Part shown: piece after piece, positions 33,800 through 41,957 of the stretch
Layout of the letters: each line of letters starts with the position of its first letter
Position numbering within the stretch: position 1 is the first letter of the stretch
Source: Chlorogloeopsis sp. ULAP01
GTDB lineage: Bacteria; Cyanobacteriota; Cyanobacteriia; Cyanobacteriales; Nostocaceae
NCBI RefSeq assembly: GCF_030381805.1
Contig: NZ_JAUDRH010000009.1
Location: forward strand, 1 to 64,000
Reading direction: 5' to 3'
Length of the DNA: 64,000 nucleotides
Translations under genes and position numbers: made by a program
The notes under the pieces: model-generated
What the model saw: the letters and a program-made list of their open reading frames with translations, nothing else
Database searches by the model: none
What the model was told of the DNA's origin: nothing

Positions 33800-36385
33800 A
33801 TGTCAGTTCAACAACGTAGTAGCGGTGAAGGTGCAGATTTAATTATTGGTGTTCAAAGTCATAACAACCGCGACTTGCCGCAAAATACTACTCCTGTGGG
33901 TGCTCTTGCCAGAAGTCAAGGAACAATTTCTTCCTTTCTTGCTCCTCTAACTCAGGATACTTTTAAACTAGTTGTTAAAGAAGTAGAACAAAAATTACAG
34001 ATTGTCAATCAAACCCTGTCAATGTTGGATTCCCATGGGTTTGAAAAAATTCTGCAAGAAATGTTACATTCTATAACTTTAAAAACCGGGGAATTACTGG
34101 GAGCAGACCGGACGACTATATTTTTACTAGATGAAGAAAAACAACAACTGTGGTCAATTGTAGCAGAAGCAGAAGGCGATCGCTCTTTAGAAATTCGTGT
34201 TCCGGCTAACAAGGGCATTGCTGGTGAAGTAGCGACTGAAAAAAAGGTTATTAATATTCCCTTTGATTTTTACAACGATCCTCGCTCTTTTTTCGCCCAA
34301 GCACAAGAGAAAAGAACAGGCTACCGTACCTATACAATGTTGGCTTTACCACTATTGAATGAACGTGGGCAATTAGTGGCAGTAGTGCAATTACTAAATA
34401 AATTAAAATCTCATATCAATCCATGTGCGGCTTTATCAGAAAGAATTGAGAGTGGTGGCTTTAACAGTAACGATGAACAGCTTTTTCAGGAATTCGCTCC
34501 TTCGATTCGGCTGATTTTAGAGTCATCACGCTCCTTTTACGTTGCTACTCAAAAACAAAGAGCGGCGGCGGCACTGATGAAAGCGGTTAAGTCTTTGAGC
34601 CAAAGCAGTCTTGACTTAGAAGATACCCTCAAACGGGTGATGGATGAAGCTAAGGAATTGATGAATGCCGATCGCAGTACTCTCTGGCTGATTGATAGCG
34701 ATCACCACGAATTATGGACAAAAATTTCCCAAGCCGACGGCTCAACAAAGGAGTTACGTGTTCCAATTGGTAAAGGTTTTGCTGGTATAGTTGCGGCATC
34801 TGGGCAGACGTTGAATATCCCCTTTGACTTATACGAGCATCCTGATTCTGATACTGCCAAAAAAATAGACCAGCAGACAAGCTATCGTACTTGTAGTTTA
34901 CTGTGTATGCCAGTTTTTAATGCCGATCGCGAATTAATTGGTGTGACGCAACTAGTAAATAAAAAGAAGTCTGGTGATTTTCCTTTTTATAATCCCACCG
35001 ATTGGCCTCAAGCTCCTGAATGCTTCCAAGCTAGTTTTGATCGTAACGATGAAGAGTTTATGGAAGCCTTTAATATTCAAGCAGGAGTGGCATTACAAAA
35101 TGCTAAATTGTTTGCCACAGTCAAGCAACAAGAGCAAATGCAGCGAGATATTCTCCGCAGTCTTTCCAATGGTGTAATTTCTACTGATAAACTCGGATAT
35201 ATTCTTGCTGCCAATGAAAGTGCCAAACGCTTGTTAGGTTTAGATACACAAAATCGCCTAGAAGGAAAATTAATTACTGAGATTATCCGTATTAAAGAAG
35301 GTGACTTTCAAAAGTGGTGTCAGGATGCTTTGAGTGCAGCCGAGTCAAAATACCGCCAGCAGTACTATCCCGATCGCACGCTACTGGCAGGTGGAGATGA
35401 GCAGCACAGTGTAAATTTATCGATTAACACAATAGCTGATGCCAGCGATCGCAATCAAATCTGTGGCGCACTCGTAGTTATGGATGACATCAGCGACGAA
35501 AAGCGCCTCAAAAGTACGATGTATCGCTACATGACTCAGGAATTAGCAGAAGAATTGCTGAAATTAGATGATGCTAAATTGGGAGGCGATCGCAAAGAAG
35601 TTTCAATTTTATTCTCTGATATTCGTGGCTATACAACTTTGACAGAAAACCTAGATGCAGAAGAAGTCGTAAGTATGCTCAACGAGTATTTCGAGTCGAT
35701 GGTAGAAGCTGTATTCAAATATAAAGGTACTCTCGATAAATACATTGGAGATGCCATCATGGCTGTGTATGGTTCCCCTTTACCTTTACAAGAACACGCT
35801 TGGATGGCAGTGCAAACATCTCTAGAGATGCGTCACCGTTTACAAGAATTTAATGCTCGTCGTCATGCAATTAATAAACAGTGTGTCAATATTGGTATTG
35901 GGATTAATTCTGATGTAGTCATCAGTGGCAATATTGGCTCTAGCAAACGGATGGAATTTACTGCTATTGGTGATGGAGTTAACCTCAGTTCGCGGTTAGA
36001 AAGTGTCAGTAAGCAATACGGTTGTGACATTATTATTAGTGACAAAACATACTATCCTTGCAAAGATTTTATTCACGCTAGAGAACTAGATTATATTCGT
36101 GTCAAAGGTAGAAATGAACCAGTAGCTGTATATCAACTCATCGGTTTGCAATCTGACTTTATAAGTAGCGAAAAGTTAAAATTTCTTGAGTACTATCACC
36201 AAGGGCGCAGTTACTATCTCAAGCGCCAATTTACCTTTGCGCAAGCCGAGTTTAACAAAGTTTTGGAGATTGACAAAAATGATAAAGCCACACTCATGCA
36301 TATGCAGCGTTGTCAACACTGGTTGCAAAAACCTCCATCAGATGCAGACTGGGATGATGGTGTATGGACTTATCAAGAAAAATAG
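33800..36385 (+). CDS. cyaB: Adenylate cyclase, GAF-GAF-PAS-cyclase-TPR (CyaB type)
   Basis: 861 residues. Two GAF domains (about 70-245 and 265-435), each ending with an N-K-x-F/D-E-like motif that is involved in cyclic-nucleotide binding in this family; a PAS domain (450-560); a class III cyclase domain (600-780) with metal Asp in FSDIRGYTT and YIGDAIMA and the GSSKRMEFTAIGD region; and a C-terminal TPR-like tail (from about 795). Length and order match the CyaB1/CyaB2 enzymes of Anabaena, which make cAMP and are stimulated by cAMP through the GAF domains. No membrane segment. ATG start. Which paralogue it is cannot be told. Confidence 0.95.
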   Translation: MSVQQRSSGEGADLIIGVQSHNNRDLPQNTTPVGALARSQGTISSFLAPLTQDTFKLVVKEVEQKLQIVNQTLSMLDSHGFEKILQEMLHSITLKTGELLGADRTTIFLLDEEKQQLWSIVAEAEGDRSLEIRVPANKGIAGEVATEKKVINIPFDFYNDPRSFFAQAQEKRTGYRTYTMLALPLLNERGQLVAVVQLLNKLKSHINPCAALSERIESGGFNSNDEQLFQEFAPSIRLILESSRSFYVATQKQRAAAALMKAVKSLSQSSLDLEDTLKRVMDEAKELMNADRSTLWLIDSDHHELWTKISQADGSTKELRVPIGKGFAGIVAASGQTLNIPFDLYEHPDSDTAKKIDQQTSYRTCSLLCMPVFNADRELIGVTQLVNKKKSGDFPFYNPTDWPQAPECFQASFDRNDEEFMEAFNIQAGVALQNAKLFATVKQQEQMQRDILRSLSNGVISTDKLGYILAANESAKRLLGLDTQNRLEGKLITEIIRIKEGDFQKWCQDALSAAESKYRQQYYPDRTLLAGGDEQHSVNLSINTIADASDRNQICGALVVMDDISDEKRLKSTMYRYMTQELAEELLKLDDAKLGGDRKEVSILFSDIRGYTTLTENLDAEEVVSMLNEYFESMVEAVFKYKGTLDKYIGDAIMAVYGSPLPLQEHAWMAVQTSLEMRHRLQEFNARRHAINKQCVNIGIGINSDVVISGNIGSSKRMEFTAIGDGVNLSSRLESVSKQYGCDIIISDKTYYPCKDFIHARELDYIRVKGRNEPVAVYQLIGLQSDFISSEKLKFLEYYHQGRSYYLKRQFTFAQAEFNKVLEIDKNDKATLMHMQRCQHWLQKPPSDADWDDGVWTYQEK

Positions 36386-36431
36386 ATAATGCAGGAGCCG
36401 TCAGTTTATTTTGAACGTTAAAGGTAAACCT

Positions 36432-37331
36432 ATGTTGTCTCATCCACCAGAATTTATCTTATTTGTGCAGCATGGGTGGGCAGATGATAATCGAGCAATG
36501 ACGGATTTGGGGCGGCGTCTCGTCACGGATACAACTCCAGTAATTGCTCCTAACTTGGGGTACATCCAAACCTGGATTAGAATTACTCCTCTCATTAAAC
36601 TTGTAGAAAAGATTGCCATCGAGCAAATTGCTAAGTATCCGGATGTTCCCATCAGGATCATTGGTCATTCGATGGGTGGTTTAATTTGGTTAGAATTACT
36701 GAATCGTCACCCCCAGTGGTGGGCTAAAGTACATTCGCTAGTTATGGTTGCATCTCCGGTTGGCGGAGCAGATTTAGGGCGGATCGTCGATCCCTTGAAT
36801 CTTGGTATCGGAGTTGCTCGTGATTTAGGAATAAATCGCAAAGCGATCGCCCAAAAAATTGCTGCTGTGATTCCCACATTAGCGATCGCTGGAGATATTG
36901 ACGATGGCAGTGACGGTACTATTCCAGTAGGATCTACCAAGTTTGCAAATGCGAAGTTTATTTGTTTAGGCGGTTTATCTCATGCTGTCTTACGAAATCA
37001 TGCACTGGTTGCATCAACAATTCGCGACTTTTGGTTAGACTTTACAATCGGTGAATCAATTATATTTGATGACATTGTGCAACGTTTACACGCAGTGCCA
37101 GGAATGACTGATGGGCATTGGCGTGACTTTTATCAAGCTAAGGTGGTGATGAAGCTGAACAATGGTGGTACAATTCGGACTTGGCGAAACCTGATTGGCG
37201 TCGATCATGTCTTTGTGGCATCTCCACAAGGAAAATGTTTATATGCTGGCTTTGTGGGTTGGATGCACGCTCAAGATTTACGCCTAGCCTTAGAAGATAT
37301 TAGGCAGGCATATGGGGTTTCTAGTAACTAA
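36432..37331 (+). CDS. Alpha/beta hydrolase, lipase-like
   Basis: 299 residues from the ATG at 36432, chosen because AAAGG lies 6-7 bases before it; a TTG seven codons earlier has no site. The nucleophile elbow GHSMGG is near residue 79, after the HGW oxyanion strand. The likely acid is in AGDIDDGSDGT and the His in GGLSHAVL. No signal peptide. The last 80 residues (GTIRTWRNLIGVDHVFVAS onward) look like an extra domain of unknown nature. Follows cyaB by 46 bases, so the two may be co-transcribed. Confidence 0.83.
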   Translation: MLSHPPEFILFVQHGWADDNRAMTDLGRRLVTDTTPVIAPNLGYIQTWIRITPLIKLVEKIAIEQIAKYPDVPIRIIGHSMGGLIWLELLNRHPQWWAKVHSLVMVASPVGGADLGRIVDPLNLGIGVARDLGINRKAIAQKIAAVIPTLAIAGDIDDGSDGTIPVGSTKFANAKFICLGGLSHAVLRNHALVASTIRDFWLDFTIGESIIFDDIVQRLHAVPGMTDGHWRDFYQAKVVMKLNNGGTIRTWRNLIGVDHVFVASPQGKCLYAGFVGWMHAQDLRLALEDIRQAYGVSSN

Positions 37332-37524
37332 AGTAATTTATGAAACGGTCAAAAAATCAACTATTTGATGAGATTTTAAAAGTGCGATCGCCTCCAAGCT
37401 GTAAAGTTCAAAATTTGTGAATATTGCTAGTTGATATAACTGTATTACGAGTTTTTACTGTTATTAACCAATTTTTCTGACAATTGTAATAATCAACTTA
37501 GGAAAGCTTTGTTGAGGTGAGGTG

Positions 37525-37833
37525 ATGAAACCTTTTACTTCAGTAGTTCTAGCAACATTTTTAGCTGCGGTTGCAACTTTACCTTTTGAGCAAAGCGCTA
37601 AAGCTGATATTATTATTCGTTTTGGTGGTGGCAACCGATACCACAGAGTTTATAGACCCAATTATAAACAACATCGTTACAGAGTCTATTATCCAAGATA
37701 TTATCGGGTGTATAGCCCAAGACATTACCCAAGATATCGTATTAGGCATCGTTCCAGAAATTATCCAGGTTATCGAGTAAATTACCCAAGCTATTACCGT
37801 ATTCGGAATTATCAGCGCTCATCATGGTGGTGA
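37525..37833 (+). CDS. Secreted Tyr/Arg-rich small protein
   Basis: 102 residues from the ATG at 37525, preceded by GAGGTGAGGTG; a GTG one codon earlier would add one residue. A signal peptide ends near QSAKADIII. The mature part is almost wholly Tyr, Arg, Pro and His (RYRVYYPRYYRVYSPRHY), strongly basic and low in complexity, with repeated YPRYR-like units. Such proteins could bind polyanions such as exopolysaccharide or be cross-linked by tyrosines; this is inference. I know no named family. Confidence 0.7.
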   Translation: MKPFTSVVLATFLAAVATLPFEQSAKADIIIRFGGGNRYHRVYRPNYKQHRYRVYYPRYYRVYSPRHYPRYRIRHRSRNYPGYRVNYPSYYRIRNYQRSSWW

Positions 37834-37875
37834 TTTGTTCTAATTTCTGAAAACTTGCGATCACCCCCAGCATAG

Positions 37876-38580
37876 CTAACCGAGATCGGGTTCAACGCCC
37901 ATCGCTCGCAATTGTGCTGCTAACCGTTCTGTAGGAGTCATTATCCAGTTGCCTGCTGCATCATACCAGCGCAACCAAGACATCTCAATATCTTGATATT
38001 TTCCCTGCCAAACACCTAATCCTAATTCTAGTTCTGGCATCCAAAAGCGCGGCTCTTGTAGGGCTACCTCTGCATAACGACTGCCATCCAATTTAAACAT
38101 TCTGAATTGAGAAGCGTAGCGATCAAATACAGCGTAATAGGGTATGCGCAGAATCCGCTCGTATACCTCCCATTTTGTCGGCGGTTGTTCAATATCCCTT
38201 AAAGTCTGCCCTAAGTCTTCTTTTTCAGTACCGGGAGAAAGCAACTCAACCACAATGAAAGGATTCACACCCTCTTGCCAGACGACATAACTTAAGCGCA
38301 AATCTCGCTGTTCATACAGACGAGGAACTCCCAAAACTGCAAACCAATCTGGGCGCTTGTACCATAGTGTATGGCGCGGATCGTAGTAAAGATTTAAGTC
38401 GCTAGCAACCAAAATCTGATCGCTAGGGTAATTGGCAGGGCGAAATGTTTCGTCTAGAAGACTAGGTTGCAACAAATGAAACTGATCGGGCAAACCAGGC
38501 TCCTTAGGATCTTCACTAGGAAGATCGTACATCGTGGGGAGTACTTCTTTGGGCGGACGAGGTGGATCGGTTTGATACAT
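37876..38580 (-). CDS. Uma2 family endonuclease-like protein
   Basis: 234 residues, DUF820/Uma2 family, a PD-(D/E)XK-type nuclease fold that is greatly expanded in cyanobacteria. Visible landmarks: LYYDPRHTLWYKRPDWFAVL (predicted Asp), NPFIVVELLSPGTEKEDLG with the ExLSPxT catalytic strand, and YYAVFDRYASQFRMFKLDG. The target is unknown, and no nuclease activity is proven for most of these. ATG start. Same strand as the EF-G gene upstream, 56 bases away. Confidence 0.9.
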   Translation of the reverse strand: MYQTDPPRPPKEVLPTMYDLPSEDPKEPGLPDQFHLLQPSLLDETFRPANYPSDQILVASDLNLYYDPRHTLWYKRPDWFAVLGVPRLYEQRDLRLSYVVWQEGVNPFIVVELLSPGTEKEDLGQTLRDIEQPPTKWEVYERILRIPYYAVFDRYASQFRMFKLDGSRYAEVALQEPRFWMPELELGLGVWQGKYQDIEMSWLRWYDAAGNWIMTPTERLAAQLRAMGVEPDLG

Positions 38581-38636
38581 GGTGAAGATTAAGCTCTCTG
38601 TATAATATTATGAGACTTCTACTTGGCTGCTAGACA

Positions 38637-40682
38637 TCATCGCACCGCATTGATCAGATTTTCCGGCAAAGGTCGATATTCGGCAAACTCCATTGAGAAA
38701 GTTGCCATTCCTTGAGAAAGCGATCGCAGTTCTGTGGAATAACCAAACATCTCTGCTAAAGGTACTTCAGCTTGAATCACCACATCATTATTCCTGGTTT
38801 GGGAACCTAGCAGCAAAGCACGACGCGATAATAGCTTTCCTTGTATACGTCCTAAAAATTGGCTTGGTGTTTCTACTTCCAACAACATCATCGGTTCTAA
38901 AAGTGTTGGTTGGGCTTTGGCAAATGCTTCTTCAAAGCCAAACCTGGCTGCAACTCGAAACGCCAGTTCCGAAGAATCGATGGGATGAAAAGAACCACCT
39001 TCAAGAATCACCTTCACTCCAATAATCGGATAACCTTTAAGCCATCCAGTTTTCAATGCATCACGGCAGCCTTGTTCGCAAGCGGGAATAAACTGGTTAG
39101 GAATAGCACCCCCAACTACCCGATTTTCAAATATAAACGGTTCTTCACAGGGTTCTATCCTACCGATCACATGAGCGTATTGTCCCGCGCCACCAGTTTG
39201 TTTTTTGAAGGTATAGTCGAAAGTTGCAGATCTGGCGATCGTTTCGCGATAGGCAACGGCTGGCGGACTAACATAAACTTCGGCGTGGTATTCTCTTTTC
39301 ATCCGTTCTAAGTAAATTTCCAGATGCAACTCGCCCATACCTGACATTAGGGTTTTGTGCGACTCTGGATCGGTGCTGATATGCAAAGTCGGATCTTCTC
39401 TAACAAAACGATGCAATGCTCTGGAAATACGCTCAATATCTTCTTGGCTTTTTGGGGTAATGGCAATAGTCATTACGGGTTCCGGTACAAATATCCCTTC
39501 CAAGGAAAGGTTAGTTCCCACAGAACAAAGGGTATCGCCAGAAGCACAGTCAACTCCAATTAAGCCGACAATCTCCCCAGTCATTGCCGATTCTAATTCT
39601 TGACGCTTATCAACTTCAATTCTCACCAGTCGATTCACGCGTACCTGTTTTTTTGTGCGGCTATTGTAAAGGCGATCGCCACTCTTGAGAGTTCCTGAGT
39701 AAAGGCGAGTGTAAGTTAACTGCCCAAATTCGCTATCAATTAATTTGAAAGCAAACGCTACCACTGGAGCGCTAGGATCGGGATAAACTTTGACTTGTTG
39801 TTGAGTTGAGACATCTGTAGCACTCACAACTTGTCTTTCGATGGGAGAGGGTAAATATAAAGCGATCGCATCCAGTAAATTTTGTACGCCCTTATTTTTA
39901 AACGCCGAACCCATCAACACTGGTGTGAACTCTAAGCTCAAAGTTCCTTGGCGAATAGTATCCCAAATCATTTGTTTTGGTACTTCTTCACCTACAAGTA
40001 ACTTTGTCATCATCTCTTCTGAATGGATAGAGATGCGATCGAGTAGTTTTTCTCGTGCTAGTTGTGCTTGTTTCTGTAAATTTTCTGGAATCGGCTTTTT
40101 AACTAGTTTTTCTCCATTTTCTCCGTCAAAGTAGTTGGCAGTCATATCGATTAAATCGATAACTCCCTCAAAGTTATCTTCCGAACCGATGGGATACTCA
40201 AGCACTACCGTGTTAAGTAATAACTTTTCTTGAAGAGCTTCGATAACTCGGAAGGGATTAGCACCAATTCGATCGACTTTATTAATAAAAGCAATACGTG
40301 GCACGCGATAGCGTTTCATCTGCCGATCCACTGTATAGGTTTGAGACTGAACCCCTGCAACCCCATCTAGTACCATGATTGCCCCATCCAATACCGAGAG
40401 CGATCGCTCAACTTCGATCGTAAAGTCTACATGCCCTGGAGTATCAATTAGGTTAATCTGCGTATTGTTCCAAAAACAGGTGGTAGCAGCTGAGGTAATA
40501 GTGATACCCTTTTCGCGCTCTAATTCCATATAATCCATCGTGGCACCATCACCATCACCACCCACTTCTTTCATTTTGTGGATTTTACCTGTATAGAACA
40601 AAATCCGTTCTGAAAGGGTGGTTTTTCCGGCATCAATATGAGCAGAAATTCCAATATTACGAATGTTGCTGCGGGAAATCAT
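38637..40682 (-). CDS. fusA: Elongation factor G paralogue
   Basis: 681 residues from the ATG at 40682, with AGGAG 9 bases upstream. The P-loop is AHIDAGKTT, switch II DTPGHVDF, the G4 NKVD and the G5 GSAFKNKG. Domains II-V follow with the expected length. It is not beside rpsL/rpsG/tufA, so it is not the str-operon copy. The text GDGDGATMDYMELEREKGIT resembles the mitochondrial EF-G1 / spd-type subfamily rather than the usual bacterial FusA (inference). A role in ribosome translocation or recycling under some condition is likely. Confidence 0.88.
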   Translation of the reverse strand: MISRSNIRNIGISAHIDAGKTTLSERILFYTGKIHKMKEVGGDGDGATMDYMELEREKGITITSAATTCFWNNTQINLIDTPGHVDFTIEVERSLSVLDGAIMVLDGVAGVQSQTYTVDRQMKRYRVPRIAFINKVDRIGANPFRVIEALQEKLLLNTVVLEYPIGSEDNFEGVIDLIDMTANYFDGENGEKLVKKPIPENLQKQAQLAREKLLDRISIHSEEMMTKLLVGEEVPKQMIWDTIRQGTLSLEFTPVLMGSAFKNKGVQNLLDAIALYLPSPIERQVVSATDVSTQQQVKVYPDPSAPVVAFAFKLIDSEFGQLTYTRLYSGTLKSGDRLYNSRTKKQVRVNRLVRIEVDKRQELESAMTGEIVGLIGVDCASGDTLCSVGTNLSLEGIFVPEPVMTIAITPKSQEDIERISRALHRFVREDPTLHISTDPESHKTLMSGMGELHLEIYLERMKREYHAEVYVSPPAVAYRETIARSATFDYTFKKQTGGAGQYAHVIGRIEPCEEPFIFENRVVGGAIPNQFIPACEQGCRDALKTGWLKGYPIIGVKVILEGGSFHPIDSSELAFRVAARFGFEEAFAKAQPTLLEPMMLLEVETPSQFLGRIQGKLLSRRALLLGSQTRNNDVVIQAEVPLAEMFGYSTELRSLSQGMATFSMEFAEYRPLPENLINAVR

Positions 40683-41151
40683 AATACTTGCTCCTATTAA
40701 TTCAAAGAGCAATCAAAGTTTAAATTCTCAAGGTTGAAACAAAATTTATGTTTCAGTAGCTATGACAATGACTTGTTCTTGTTTTATCAGCATTGTCATC
40801 TTGATTGATGCTATTGTTCACTAATTTTAGCTTTATTTTCCAAGCAAGTATAAATTTATCTAAATTATTCGTAATTTAAACGTAAAAATTTTCTCCCTCA
40901 CTAGAAAACTATGTAACAAACAACACAATATGAGCATAAAAATCTCTTTTCTCTAGTTTCTAGTCCCTATTTTCATGACACTAATAGATTGAGAAAATAC
41001 TAAAATATGTTACCTTAACTGCAACAAGCAATTTTTACAGGAAAATAGATGTAGAGGGGAATAAAAGCAAAGCAGGAATTTAGCCTCCTGTTCCTCATAT
41101 CCAAAAACGCCTCAATAGACTCTAAGCGAGTGGTGATTGGAGGTGTAGAGT
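40683..41151. other. Spacer upstream of EF-G and a small gene
   Basis: 469 bases between divergent genes, AT-rich. The region upstream of 41152 ends with a strong ribosome site GGAGG (41139-41143). No other gene or clear promoter was seen. Confidence 0.4.
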
Positions 41152-41262
41152 ATGTATGATCTTCCAGTGTCTGATGGTAGTATTTATCTAGTTGTCAAAA
41201 TCTGCATATTGATTTTGGTAATATGCGTGTGGATGGCACTGAGTGCTGCACCTGTTTACTAA
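41152..41262 (+). CDS. 36-residue single-pass membrane peptide
   Basis: ATG preceded by GGAGG at an 8-base distance, a strong ribosome site. The peptide is MYDLPVSDG, then a continuous hydrophobic helix IYLVVKICILILVICVWMAL, then SAAPVY and TAA. Size and shape resemble small subunits of photosynthetic or respiratory complexes, but it matches none I know. It is too short for usual gene calling. Convergent with the 53-residue gene at 41276-41437; the stops are 13 bases apart. Confidence 0.6.
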   Translation: MYDLPVSDGSIYLVVKICILILVICVWMALSAAPVY

Positions 41263-41275
41263 AATTAAATGCACA

Positions 41276-41437
41276 TTAACTGGCATGTGACCAGTCGTTG
41301 AGAACCTCATGCTCTTGCTGTTTGGGACGTTGACGCACTGGTCGTAAAGGAGTGCCAATATCCATGTTACGATAAGCTTGTTTCTTCTTGGTGGTTTTGC
41401 GTTCTTGTTTATTTAGGTCAATTTGTGTAGCAGTCAT
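41276..41437 (-). CDS. 53-residue basic small protein
   Basis: ATG at 41437 preceded by GAGGTAAG, a strong ribosome site. The product begins MTATQIDLNKQERKTTKKKQ, continues with YRNMDIGTPLRPVRQRPKQ and ends in NDWSHAS. It is highly basic in the first two thirds, with no signal or membrane segment, and may be disordered. I do not know a family; a nucleic acid- or ribosome-binding role would fit the charge but is speculation. The stop is 13 bases from the neighbouring small gene. Confidence 0.6.
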   Translation of the reverse strand: MTATQIDLNKQERKTTKKKQAYRNMDIGTPLRPVRQRPKQQEHEVLNDWSHAS

Positions 41438-41957
41438 TGTACTTACCTCAATTTTAGAATTTAAATAATTTATAGGTACTACGTATAATTACTGTCTGTA
41501 AAGACTACGCCGTTATTACCGGGTCTATATTAACTATGGATAGTGAAAATGGCAAGATACCAGAGACTTATTACCGTAGTATTACGCATAAAAGTAGAGA
41601 TGAACTCGGTAAGCCATCTTAGCCCTTTATTTATTCCATCATGTGAAAAACACTGATTTCCGGATCAACAATGAAAAAATTTTTAATTTGTACGGATTTT
41701 TACGTTGTTAATTTCACGTAATGTAGCACAATTTTCACTAGCTTATTTAATGTTTTGTTTATAATTCACGACTCTATCTTGAAAATAGCGTTGGGGGAAC
41801 AGGTGAAGAGGTATTTCCATGTATCCTGGTGAATGCAATTCACAAAGGCAACTTATCAAACATAATATTTAGTTGTCATAATCTCTTCTAGAAAAATTAG
41901 ATAAAAGAGCGATCGCATAATCATCTTTGCAGGTGATAGGGAGTGAAGATTGAGCAA
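41438..41957. other. Intergenic region, little seen
   Basis: 520 bases, AT-rich, with a single HIP1 site near 41911. A 28-codon plus-strand ORF at 41536 lacks a ribosome site and is not called. No RNA gene or terminator was recognised. Confidence 0.35.
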
